64,000 nucleotides of DNA from the NCBI RefSeq assembly GCF_963082655.1, contig NC_081554.1, forward strand, positions 97,698,232 through 97,762,231. The letters run 5' to 3'. The translations under genes were made by a program, and so were the position numbers. Under the pieces are notes generated by a model. That model did not search any database. It was not told the DNA's origin and was given only the letters and a program-made list of their open reading frames with translations. This document shows positions 23,351 to 34,274 of the stretch, piece by piece; within the stretch, counting starts at the first letter, position 1, and every line of letters starts with the position of its first letter. The stretch comes from Stomoxys calcitrans. Lineage: Eukaryota; Arthropoda; Insecta; Diptera; Muscidae.

Positions 23351-24642
23351 ATCAGGAAATAAATCCGCTTTTCACGGGATAAAAACCTTAAATCGCAAAA
23401 TCGGTCTATTTAGCAACTTTGTCTGATCTCGACCTTGGTAGATCAGTCCATATGGCAGCTATATTTAAATATTGCCCGATATGGACCATAATCGGTTTAA
23501 ATAACAAATGCAACAGATTATTCTAAATTTTAGCGAAATCGGCTAATAATTTCGGCTTTTCTGGGCTTATGACCCTAAACCAGTAGATCGGTCTATATGG
23601 CAACTCTATCCAAATATGGTCCCACCTAAATCGTATGTGCCAAGATATCAAAGTGTTATAACAACTGGTACAACGCACTGTTTAATTTTTCAGCTAAATC
23701 TGGTTTTAAATGCGCCGGTTATGGACTTAAGGACATTAATCGTCAGATCGGTCTATATGACAGAGAATTTAGGTAATAAATAGCCTGTTCCGGGCATAAG
23801 ACCCTGAATTACCCTATATGGCAGCTATATCTAAATATGATCTGTTGTTGACCATACTCGGTTCTAATATTCTGAAACCTATTGTAACTCACTATATACA
23901 ATTTATGGTTTTAAGGCGCCAAATCGGCCGATCGAACTATATGGCATATATGACTCAACGTGGACTTTAATCGGCATGCATTTCGGGAAGCTTGGTGCAT
24001 CTCACTGTTCCAAATTTCAACGAAATCTGGCAGTAAGTGCGCCAGCCTTGGGGTTAAGACCCTAAATAGGCCGATAGGCCTAAATACGCATCTATATCTA
24101 AATATGGTCCGATGTGAGCTATATTCAGTTCGTATATCGGTTGGCCTAGTATAACTCACTATTTTAAATTTCATGGAAATCGGACAATAAATGTGGCTGT
24201 TGTGGGCTTAAATCTTGTGTGGTAAACGCTGCTGTGTTGGTGTATTCATATGAAAACTACTTCTGGGAATCGATGGATATGGATTCAATTGCTATTGGAT
24301 ATGGATTTCAATACCGTTTGGTACAGAAATGATCACGTTTGGAATCAACTTTTCTCTGGGTGTAGGTCTATATGATAGCTATTACTAAAGTCCGATTTCA
24401 CCCATTCAAGACCTTAATCTGCGTATGGAAAGAACATGAATCTGCGTCACATTTCAGCTAAATATCTTCATGCAATAAGGCTGTAGCGTGAATAAACAGG
24501 GACCTCGTTAAATTGTCATAGAATTTTACAATAATCAAAAATATACAAATACTATGAAGGGTCGGAAATTTTATTTCAATATCTTGCAGTGGGAATGTTT
24601 AAATGAATATACCCACTTTCCAATGGTGATGGGCATGAAAAC
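23351..24642 (-). mobile_element. DINE-like family B, old and degenerate
   Basis: At least five eroded units (GATCGGTCTATATGGCA, GCGAAATCGG, GACCYTAAA), then ATACAAATACTATGAAGGGTCG and a terminus TTCCAATGGTGATGGGCATG. The hairpin end is missing. Confidence 0.6.
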
Positions 24643-24677
24643 CTTCGTGAAATAGCTCCAATGCAAATAAGAAATTT

Positions 24678-24903
24678 AACCCATTAACATTCCATTAAGA
24701 AACAGAAGCAAACTTCTAACATATAAATGAGTGCTGTGCGATGCAAGTTTAAGCTCAATGATAAAGGGGCCTACTTTTTTGCATAGCATTGAACCTGAAA
24801 AATATCGCCAGCATTTAAAAGAGGGGAAAAACGACGCTGACCATTTTTTTAATGTTCTGGCCAGGAGTCGAACCCACGCGTCCAACGTCCTTAGCATGCA
24901 TGA
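24678..24903 (-). mobile_element. tRNA-headed SINE, degenerate copy
   Basis: On the minus strand the head reads GCATGCTAAGGACGTTGGAC, then GTGGGTTCGACTCCTGG (a B-box-like GTTCGANTC), then body phrases with AAATGCTGGCGATATT and TCATTGAGCTTAAACTTGCA. It shares head and body with 50137-50430. It would be transcribed by RNA polymerase III; not a functional tRNA. Confidence 0.6.
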
Positions 24904-24931
24904 ATAGTTTTGTACATATATTTCGTCATAT

Positions 24932-25897
24932 ATCTATACTAATTTCGTCATTCTGTTTGTAACTACTCAAAATATTCGTCTGAGACCTCATAAAGTATAT
25001 ATATTCTTGATCGTCGCGACATTTTATGTCGATCTAGCCATGTCCGTCCGTCTGTCCGTCCGTCTGTCCGTCCGTCTGTCCGTCCGTCTGTCCGTCCGTC
25101 CGTCCGTCTGTCGAAAGCACGCTAACTTCCGAAGGAGTAAAGCTAGCCGCTTGAAATTTTGCTCAAATACTTCTTATTAGTGTAGGCCGGTTGGTATTGT
25201 AAATGGGCCATATCATTCTTGATTTCTTGAGCCTCTAGAGTGCGCAATTCTTATCCGATTGAAATGAAATTTTGCACGACGTGTTTCTTATGATATCCAA
25301 CAACTTTGCCAAGTATGGTTTAAATCGGTCCATAACCTGATATAGCTGCCATATAAACCGATCTTGGGCCTTGACTTCTTGAGCCTCTAGAGTGCGCAAT
25401 TCTTATCCGATTGGAATGAAATTTTGCACGACGTGTTTTGTTATGATATCCAACAACTGTGCCAAGAATGGTTCAAATCGGTTTATAACCTGATATAGCT
25501 GCCATATAAACCGATCTGGGATCTTGACTTCTTGAGCCTCTAGAGGTCGCAATTATTATCCGATTTGCCTGAAATTATGTACAACAGATCCTCTCATGAC
25601 CATCAACGTACGTGTTTATTATGATCTGAATCGGTCTATAGCCCGATACAGCTCCCAAATAAATCGATCTCTCTATTTTACTTCTTGAGCCCCCAAAGGG
25701 CGCAATTCTTATTCGAATTGGCTGACATTTTACACAGGTCTCCAATATGTAATAATATAATAATAACAGAGCAAATCTTTTCTTATATCCTTTTTTGCCT
25801 AAGAAGAGATGCCGGGATAAGAACTCGGCAAATGCGATCCATGGTGGAGGGTATATATAATAAGGCCCGGCCGAACTTAGCACGCTTTTACTTGTTA
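24932..25897 (+). mobile_element. DINE-like element, family A, copy A8
   Basis: Lacks the first part of the 5' end (begins ATACTAATTTCGTCATTCTG). Microsatellite of TCCGTCTGTCCG steps at about 25042-25112, about four units, end GGTGGAGGGTATATATAA, GGCCCGGCCGAACTTAGC, CTTTTACTTGTT. Confidence 0.82.
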
Positions 25898-26532
25898 GTA
25901 GTCTTTTACCTTTTACCGAACGTGCTCCTTTGAGTGGCACAATGAACTTCATAAATAATTCAAGTGAATTGTGAATCTATTTCGTCAGATATCCATGAAA
26001 GACCCACGACTCAAAGGTGTTACGTCCCGAGGAGTTGTAGTCTTAATTTGCCTATTCCATATACGGACTGCGGGTGAAGGTGTTTGTTTATGCTTAAGAG
26101 TGTGAAATTGAAGTTAGAGGCTACAAAGGTGAAAAACTTACGTCGAATATAATAACAATAGCGAAAGCAAAACTACCTAATCTGAAACGCATAGAAACTT
26201 TCGACCTACTGGGGTGGGTAGGGTAGAAAAACAAATAGGCAATCATAAACACTCATACATATTATAATTACACAAAGGGATTGAAATCGGTATTATGAAT
26301 ACAAGTAATGATAGTAATTATTCATCATAGCATACTACACAGTGCAATAAAAACTTTGCTATTTTTGCGAAATGAAACTAATACTTATCAGATTTAGCTG
26401 GTGTTTTCTATGCAAAGTATTTTAACCACACTGAAAGATTCTAGGTAGAGATTGTATAGATATTACTTTACTTTGCTTTAATTGGCTATGACAGAACACT
26501 AACCGAACGTAGAATAGCGTTCCAAGACCTCC
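25898..26532. other. Non-repetitive stretch, nothing assigned
   Basis: No ORF, exon or known repeat supported. Confidence 0.4.
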
Positions 26533-26612
26533 TCCTCAAAATATTCGTCTAAGACCCTATAAAGAGTATATATTCTTGATCATCATGACATTGAAAGTCG
26601 ATCTAGCCCTGT
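26533..26612 (+). mobile_element. DINE-like family A, 5' scrap
   Basis: CTCAAAATATTCGTCTAAGA through GTATATATTCTTGATCATC to AGTCGATCTAGCCCTG, where the LINE tail begins. It may be the left flank of the element whose right part is at 26956-27266. Confidence 0.6.
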
Positions 26613-26955
26613 TCGGAGGAGGACGAGGGAATTGCTGGCGTTCGATAAGAGGTCGATGACTACTTTTACAAGGGTCATAACCGGATACTGTGCCATAGGC
26701 CGAATGGCGGCGCGCATGGGGATACCGCACAATGACTTCTGTAGAAGTTTCCTCGATGAGGATGAGGAGGACACTATTGAGCACTTGCTTTGTTTGTGGC
26801 TTTCGTAGGCTTTCCTTCTGTGATCTATTGTAGATGAACTTTAGAACGTACCTTTGGCATCTGTCCTGAGATTTGTTGAGGGAACTGGATGGTTCCGAAG
26901 GGGCGTGACACAGGCTCCGTCGTAGGTGGGCCGGGGTTGCGTAGCGAAGGGCGGT
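26613..26955 (+). pseudogene. LINE ORF2 C-terminal fragment
   Basis: The plus strand reads ...RVITGYCAIGRMAARMGIP, then HNDFCRSFLDEDEEDTIEHL-LC, then a stop. It resumes with LRFVEGTGWF near 26870 in another frame. This is the zinc-knuckle tail of R1/LOA-type ORF2; the second cysteine is Phe (FCRSF), a decayed position. It is flanked on both sides by family A sequence, as if it were inserted in, or captured by, such an element. Confidence 0.65.
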
Positions 26956-27266
26956 TCTTCTTGTAACATCCGTACCAAGTATGATTTGAATCGGTCTATA
27001 AACTGATATAGCCCCTAAATAAACCATCTCCGAATTTGACTTCTTAAGCGCCTGGAACTCAAAATGTTATTCCGATTTCGCTGAAATTTAGAACGTGAAG
27101 CACACTTATGCCTTCCAATTCCCACACCAAATCCCCTTGAAAAACTTATACCACGATATGAATTCTTGAGATCATAGAAGCCTCAATCAATCACAAAATA
27201 TTGTAATGCAAATCGATTTAATAAGGGTAACATTTTAGGGTTATGCATGTCACGTTTTTACTTGTT
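26956..27266 (+). mobile_element. DINE-like family A, 3' fragment
   Basis: CCAAGTATGATTTGAATCGG, AACTGATATAGCCCCTAAAT, GACTTCTTAAGCGCCTGG and a tail CACGTTTTTACTTGTTTTT. The hairpin is eroded. Confidence 0.6.
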
Positions 27267-27959
27267 TTTTCTACCCCTAAAAAATAGTTCAAAGAACCTG
27301 AAATATAAGATCCATGTTTGAGAGTACAAAAAGATTCGGAACAGCCGGCTATTAGTTGTTGAAATTCCATTTAAATGTGGTTTGTAGCTTTTCGGAATAA
27401 TTTCCAAATGATGAATTCCTTTTCTATTCAAATACCAACCAAGCAACCGCATCCTAAAATTTAACGCAGGCAAACACCACTTTTATTTGTTGTTGAAAAT
27501 CAGTTGACGGGGCGTTGTGGAAGGGTAACTTTATATTTGCCAAAACATAGGGACACCTGGTTAACATGTTCCTAGCAAACAACTACATTTATTATGGTTG
27601 TCGTTCTGCCAGAGCCAAATGACAATGGTGTAGCTGTAGCTGTTATCGTTGTTTTACTAACGATTACAACAACGCCAGAAGGTTTCTTATTCAACACGCT
27701 CGTTTTGTTGTTCTAATAGCATCAGACCCTACATGTTCTTGCGGTTTGGCGATACTTCATGCGCCTCAGTGTCCGCCAAGAAGGGTAGAGCACTGCCTAA
27801 AGTTGTGTCAACGAAAATATGTTTTGTGTACGTACGTAAAGAGGGCGTACTTTCAAATTCTATAGTAGTCAGTTGAAAAAAAAAAACAATAATGCATATT
27901 TTCATTATCTATCGCTTTGAAAGTCATTATTTAACTAAATCAATTGATAGTGTATCTTT
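27267..27959. other. Non-repetitive stretch, nothing assigned
   Basis: No supported gene. Small ORFs only. Confidence 0.4.
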
Positions 27960-28043
27960 TATTTATCACTTAGGTTAGGTCAGGTCTAAGTGAGTCTGAT
28001 TGCAGACTGTTAGTTAAACCTAGCCTAACCTATGTGATAAATA
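27960..28043. repeat. Inverted repeat (20-bp arms) at the edge of element B6
   Basis: TATTTATCACTTAGGTTAGG (27960-27979) pairs with 28024-28043 with one mismatch, enclosing about 44 bp. The right arm ends at the first bases of B6. Confidence 0.7.
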
Positions 28044-28903
28044 AACAAGTAAAAAAGCGTTAAGTTCGGCCGAGCCGAAATACTTATAAGTACAGTACCT
28101 ATATCTAACGACGCAGATATCGAAAAGCCTAACATAAGTCACTGTGTCAAATTTCAGTGAAATCGGATTATAAATGCGCCTTTTATGGGGCAAAGAATTG
28201 AAATAGGGATATCGGTCTACATGGCAGCTATATCCAAATGTGAACCGATTTGGGCCAAGTTGCATAAACATGTTGAAGAGCCTAACACAAAGCACTGTCC
28301 CAAATCCAACGAAATCGAATATAAATGCGCCTTTTATGGGCTCTGCAAATCTGGACCGATCTGAGCCAAATTGAAGAAGAATGTTGAAGGGCCACAACAC
28401 AACTCACTGTCCCATATTTCATCAAAATCGGAAAATAAATGTGACTTTTATGGGCCTAAGACCCTTAATCGGAGGATCGGTCTATATGGCAGCTACATCC
28501 AAATCTAGACCGATCTGAGCGAATTAACGAAGGATATCGAAGGACCTAAAACAACTCACTGTCCCAAATTTCGTCATAATCGGATAATAAATGTGGCTCT
28601 TATGGGCCTAAGAACCTAAATCGGAGGATCGATCTATATGACAGCTATAACCAAATCTGAACCGATCTGGGCCAAATAAACGAAGGATGTAGAAGGGCCT
28701 TACACAACTCACTGTCTCTATCTCTATTTTTAAAGACTGTAGCGTGATTTCAACAAACAGACGGACGGACATGGGTAGATCGTCTTAGATTTTTACGCTG
28801 ATCAAGAATATATATACTTTATAGGGTCGGAAATGGATATATCGATGTGTTGCAAACGGAATGACAAAATGAATATACCCCATCCTTCGGTGGTGGATAT
28901 AAA
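28043..28903 (-). mobile_element. DINE-like element, family B, copy B6
   Basis: AAACAAGTAAAAAAGCGTTA, hairpin TTCGGCCGAGCCGAA, about four units, CAGACGGACGGACATGG, ATATATATACTTTATAGGGT, end CCTTCGGTGGTGGATATAAA. It has lost sequence just after the hairpin (the GGATACCCACCACC motif is missing). Confidence 0.82.
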
Positions 28904-29207
28904 GATACACTATCATCTAATAAAGTTAAGCTATGAGTTTCAAATATAATTAAAATGACTTCGACCGTTAATAACCATGAGTGTTGCGCTAATGGCTAGT
29001 TGAGGCCACCAGATCCGGCATTTCGGATAATGAAGTACTTTAAGCTATGATAGTGAGCTGCGAATAAGGCTTTTTCAGAAGATTGTTATGACCGATTACT
29101 GTTACGAAATAAACGATTCCAAAGATATGATCTTACTGACAATCGCCTAACGCAAAAAGGTTTGTGGATTCTATTCCCAGCAGAGACTTTTATCAGTCCT
29201 CGATTTT

Positions 29208-29939
29208 TATACCCTCCACCATAGGATGGGGGTATACTAATTTCGTCATTCTGTTTGTAGCTCCTCGAAATATTCGTCTAAGATCTCAAAAAGTATGTAT
29301 ATTCTTGGTCGTCATGACATTTTAAGTCGAACAATGTCCGTCCGTCTGTTCGCCCGTCCGTCTGTCTGTCTGTCGAAAGCACGCTAACTTTCGAAGGAGT
29401 AGAGCTAGCCGCATGAAATTTTGCACAACTACTTATTTTTAGTGTAGGTCGGTTGGGATTGTAAATGGGTTATATCGGTCCATGTTTTAATATAGCTGTC
29501 ATATAAACCGATCTTGGATCTTGACTTCTTGAGCCAGTAGAGGATACAATTCTTCTCCGATTTGGCTGAAATTTTGCACGCGGTGTTTTATTATGACTTC
29601 CAACAACTATGCCGAGTATGGTTGAAATTGGCCCATAACCATATATAGCTGTCATATGGACCTATCTGGGGTTTTTACTTCTTGAGCGTCTAGAGGGCGC
29701 AATTCCTATCCGGTGGCTGAAATTTTGCACAATGACTTATACTATGGTCTCCAACATTCAGTTAAAGTCTGGCCCGAATCGGACCATAACTTTATATAGC
29801 TCCAATATTTTAGCAATTTTTTGCTCTTATCCTTTGTTTGCATAAAAAGAGACATCAGAAAAAGAACTCGACAAATACGATCTATGGTGTGGGGTATATA
29901 AGATTCGCCCGGCCGAGCTTAGCACGCTTTCACTTGTTT
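29208..29939 (+). mobile_element. DINE-like element, family A, copy A14, short
   Basis: TATACCCTCCACCATAGGAT start, short microsatellite (29338-29373), only about two units, end GGTGTGGGGTATATAAGATT, CGCCCGGCCGAGCTTAGC, CTTTCACTTGTTT. Confidence 0.82.
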
Positions 29940-29994
29940 ACTTTCTTTTGATTTTGGGATTTTGGGTCCTTCAAAATTGCACCTTATACTGAGG

Positions 29995-30890
29995 AATTTT
30001 GTGGGATAAAGTTACTAGTCCCATATGGTTATATAATACTTTCGATCTGTATGGCAGATTCGTAAGTAATTATATACCGTTTAAGCCCCGTATAACCATG
30101 GTCGATAAATATGTCCCGCTTGGGGGGTGCTTGTTTGTCAAGCACGGCGTTAACAAAGTGACCACATCCTTTCATAAAGTGAATTAACACACATATGTAA
30201 TGTTTTGTTCATAAACCAACAACAGTTTTTCTGAATGAAATGTCCACAACCGTTTACATTCTAACAACATACACTGAACAGTTTTTTTTGAAAGATTCCA
30301 AAAAGTTCTTGGGTGATACTAACCTATGTTCCATTCACCCCATTGACTGATTTTAGAGCCATTTAAACTTTAGGTTGGTATACATACACATTTTTTAGGG
30401 ATGATTCTCATACCAGTCGGTGCATGAAACATTAACGCGTTTTCACAAAATCATCCATGCTTGTAAACAATATTTACAATAACGTCTGTACATGGTATTG
30501 ACAACATTGGTGTACGATTTTGTAACGTATTTTTTCTATCAGGGTACTACTTTAGTGTGAACCCAATATTGGCATGATATTTTGAGAGAAGGGGGCGGAC
30601 TCCCAAACTCTTCGTCCCGAAAGAGAATATCAATTTCGTGTTTTACAATTTTATACCTTTCCTATGAGCCCCATGGTCGATAAATATCCGGACTCCTAGC
30701 CTTTTGTGAGCGGGGGTCTCTCAAGGACTTGATTTCAAAATTGGATATCACTATCAATCAAATACCATTCATTTGAGTCCTATATTGTCATTATTGGTCT
30801 ATATATCCCTTTGCTTGGTTTTGGAGATTGTACGCTGCTTTTTAGATATCAACATACCACACTTAAAATTAAAATTCTAGGAACCGAAGA
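29995..30890. mobile_element. Helitron-like family C scraps
   Basis: Phrases shared with the element at 57331-59367 are ACCATGGTCGATAAATATG at about 30102, GAGGGGGCGGACTCCCAAAC-like text at about 30590, CCCATGGTCGATAAATATCC at about 30670 and GATTTCAAAATTGGATATCA at about 30730. These are separated by unrelated AT-rich sequence. Order and limits are uncertain. Confidence 0.45.
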
Positions 30891-30894
30891 AGGA

Positions 30895-31155
30895 TGATCG
30901 AGAGACCGGTTTATATGGGAGCTATATCAGGTTACAGACTGATTTGGATTTATAGACCGTATTTGCCACAGTGTTAGACGGCACAATATAACCCTATATG
31001 CAACCAAATCGGATAAAAATCGCGGCCTGTAAATGCACAAGAAGTCAAATCGAGAGATCGGTTTATATGAGAGCTATATCAGGTTATAGACCGATTTGGT
31101 CCGTACTTAACACAGTTGTTGGAAGTCATAACAGAACACCACATGCAATGATTAT
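30895..31155 (-). mobile_element. DINE-like internal fragment (two units)
   Basis: GAGAGACCGGTTTATATGGG and GAGAGATCGGTTTATATGAG, each followed by AGCTATATCAGGTTAYAGAC; no termini. Confidence 0.65.
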
Positions 31156-31169
31156 TGCAGTGATCACTA

Positions 31170-31659
31170 AATAAATCCAGTTAGGGGATGTTTTGTGGCC
31201 GGGCGGACCCCCACACTTTTGGTCTCAAAATATCCTTCGTTCGAACCCCATATTGCCATGGTTGGTAAAAATTTCTGGTTCAGGGGGTATTTAGGGGTTG
31301 TGGTGTGGTACCTTACATTTGGTTTCAAAATGGAATCCCACTATATCGCGATTGGTCTATTTATTCTTTTGGTAGGTTCTTTGGGGTGGGACGGCCTCGC
31401 CAAACACTTCACCCCAACTCTGTCCCAAGCCATCCTGGCAAAAGCGGTCGCCACGATGAACGACACAACAGGTAAGCATAAATACGCGGTCACAAAGCTT
31501 TCTAACGGACCGCATAGTACCGAAACCGGTTGTCACTGTTATATGCACATTAGAATGACCCCAAAAAACAATAAATAAAGAGTAATTTTTAAGAGCTATA
31601 GGAAATTTTAAAAAAGAAACATAAATTTCAGAAAAATACATGAAATCTTTATTTGAATC
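31170..31659. other. Family C scrap plus unassigned sequence
   Basis: 31195-31350 again carries family C phrases (TATTGCCATGGTTGGTAAAA, TTTGGTTTCAAAATGG). The 127-codon ORF over 31195-31578 begins in this scrap and shows no domain, so I do not call it a gene. Confidence 0.4.
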
Positions 31660-31790
31660 GATAGTACCTCCATATAAATTAATGTTTGAAGATTATTTCA
31701 TGCATACTCCTTCCAACATTTCGGGCGGTATCAAATGCTTCAATATTGCCTTTCAATGCGTCAATTGAAGCGGCCTTGTCTGGATAACAC
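31660..31790 (-). pseudogene. Tc1/mariner-superfamily transposase, C-terminal piece
   Basis: The minus strand encodes DKAASIDALKGNIEAF, then a deletion joint, then HEIIFKH and a stop, followed by AATAAAG. This is the ending of a transposase type that is widespread in insects (typically ...SIDALE.NIEAFI ... LHEIIFKH). The upstream part of the same gene lies at 33458-33885, beyond inserted element B7. Confidence 0.75.
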
Positions 31791-33457
31791 AAACAAGTAA
31801 AAAGGCGTTAAGTTCGGCCGGGCCGAACTTTGGATACCCACCACCTCGGATATATATGTGAACCACCTTTCCTCAAAATCCGGTTCAAAATTCATACCTT
31901 ATGCCCCATTGCAGCTATATCAATATATGGATTTAGACCAGATACTAATAATGGTCTTTTTGGTAGTTATATCTAAAAATAAACCGATCTGAACTATATG
32001 CGACACGGATGTCAAAAACCTTACATAAGTCAGTGTATCAAATTTCAGTGCAATCGGATTAAAAATACGCCTTTTATGGGTCCAAGACTTTAAATCGAGA
32101 AATCGGTTTTGATGGCAGGTATATGCAAATCTTGATCGACATAGACCAAATTGCAGAAATATGTGGAGGGGCTTAACTTAACTCTTTGTCCTAAATTTCG
32201 GCAACATCGGACAATAAATGCGCTTTTTATGGCCCCAAAACCTAAAACCGAGAGATCGGTCTATATGACAGCTATATCCAAATCTGGACCGATCTGATAT
32301 TGACGGAGGATGTCGAAGGGTCTAAAACAACTCACTGTTTCAAATTTCAGCAAAATCGGATAATAAATGTGGCTTTTATGGGCCTAAGACACTAAATTGG
32401 AGAATCGGTCTATATGGCAGCTATATCCAAATCTGAGCCGATCTGTATCATATTGCAGAAGTATGTCGAAGGGCCTAACACAACTCCCTGTCCCAAATTT
32501 CAGCAAAATCGGGTAATAAATGTAACTTTTATGGGCCTATGACCCTAAATCGGAGGATCGGTCTATATGGCTATATCCAAATCTGAACCGATCTGGGCCA
32601 AATTGACAGGGGATGTCGAAGGGCCTAACACAACCCACTGTCCCGAATTTCAGCAAAATCGGATAATAAATGTGGCTTTTATGGGCCTAAGACACTAAAT
32701 TGCAGAATCGGTCTATATGGCAGCTATATCCAAATCTGAACCGATCTGAGCCATATTGACGGAAGATGTCGAAGGGCCTAACACAACTCACTATACCAAA
32801 TTTCGGCAAAATCGGATAATAAATGTGGCTTTTATGGGCCTAAGACACTAAATTGGAGAATCGGTCTATATGGCAGCTATATCCAAATCTGAACCGATCT
32901 GAGCCATATTGACGGAGGATGTCGAGGGGCCTAACACAACCCACTGTCCCGAATTTCAGCAAAATCGGATAATAAATGTGGCTTTTATGGGCCTAAGACA
33001 CTAAATTGGAGAATCGGTCTATATGGCAGCTATATCCAAATCTGAAACGATCTGAGCCATATTGACAGAGGATGTTGAAGGGCCTAACACAACTCACTGT
33101 CTCAAATTTCAGCTAAATCGGATAATAAATGTGGCTTTTATTGGCCTAAGACCCTAAATCGGCGGATCGGTCTATATGGGGGCTATATCAAGATATAGTC
33201 CGATATAGCCCATCTTCGAACTTAACCTGCTTATGGACAAAAAAAGAATCTGTGCAAAATTTCAGCTCAATATCTCTATTTTTGAAGATTGTAGCGTGAT
33301 TTCAACAGACAGACGGACGGACATGTCTAGATCGTCTTAGATTTTTACGCTGATCAAGAATATATATACTTTATAGGGTCGGAAATGGATATTTCGATGT
33401 GTTGCAAACGGAATGACAAAATGAAAATACCCCCATCCGTCGGTGGTGGGTATAAAA
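31791..33457 (-). mobile_element. DINE-like element, family B, copy B7, full length (inserted in a transposase)
   Basis: Best family B copy. AAACAAGTAAAAAGGCGTTA, hairpin TTCGGCCGGGCCGAA, TTTGGATACCCACCACCTCG, about eight units. GGTCTATATGGCAGC starts at 32407, 32710, 32863 and 33016, and GGTCTATATGG also at 32560 and 33169; spacing is 153 bp, except 150 where three bases are missing. Then CAGACGGACGGACATGTC, ATATATATACTTTATAGGGT and GTCGGTGGTGGGTATAAAAA. The flanks are two halves of one transposase gene. Confidence 0.88.
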
Positions 33458-33885
33458 ATGGTCTATAGAGTTAAATCGCATAACCTAGGAAACCAATTGA
33501 CCGGCCCCGAACGTGAAATAAAATGTTCACCGAACTCGCCTCTCAATAAGTCCATTGTTACGCGTGCTGTGTGGCACGCGGCACCGTCTTGTTGAAACCA
33601 CATGTCATGCAAGCTAAGCTCTTGCATTTTGGGACAAAAAAAAGTTGGATATTATCTCACGATAGCACTCACCATTCACAGTTACGTTACATTTAGTATC
33701 ATCTGTGAAGAAGCACGGTCCAAGGATAAACCATAAACCGCAGCAAACTGTGACTTTTTTTTGGATGCATTGATAGATCTTGCAAAGCTTCTGGCTGATC
33801 TTCTCTCCAAAATTGACAATTCTGCTTATTGACGTACCCATTGCGCCAAAAATAAGAAGCGGGTTAAACATCCGCAGAAATTTGA
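33458..33885 (-). pseudogene. Tc1/mariner-superfamily transposase, central piece, broken
   Basis: The minus strand reads GYVNKQNCQFWREDQPEALQ near 33850-33780, then KKVTVCCGLW, FFTDDTKCNVTVNGE, REIISNFFL, LHDMWFQQDGAACHTARVT and FGEHFISRSGPVNW down to about 33480, where B7 interrupts. The phrase QQDGAACHT carries the second catalytic Asp of a DDE/D transposase. Frame changes lie before KKVTV and after FFLSQN. Together with 31660-31790 it represents one dead gene with an internal loss. The family is named from motif memory; exact membership is not settled. Confidence 0.75.
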
Positions 33886-34274
33886 CAGTAACAACAGCAG
33901 AAAATGTTTGTTCTAATAATAGAAAATCAGCTGCGACAGCAAATGTAGGTACACTCTATATGCTGATGTCATCAAACTTATTCTTGAAGTGTTTAAATGA
34001 CATCGATTAAGATTACTAAATAAATGAAATAAACATTTGTGTCATATATGGATATAAAGCTATGAAAGCATCTTCGAAATATTGTACTTGGCAAGACCCT
34101 TGTAAAATTGCTGCCCTTCTAAACTGTTGAAACTTATGTCAGACTTGGTGGTGAGTTGTTAAACAGGTCATATATTATTTTGGAAACACTATTTATTCTT
34201 TTATTTGTCACTACTTTCCAAAGTCACACTGCATTTTCAAAAATATTAATGAAGATAAGCAGACCCCTTTTTAT
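33886..34274. other. Unassigned stretch
   Basis: AT-rich, no supported gene or repeat. Confidence 0.4.

Noticed and set aside
24840..24900. Possible tRNA gene (GTTCGA-type T-loop)
   Set aside because: No full cloverleaf, and the sequence continues into a body shared with another copy, so it is a SINE head.
31195..31578. 127-codon ORF with membrane-like stretch
   Set aside because: It starts in a Helitron-like scrap, has no domain, and no splice or promoter support.
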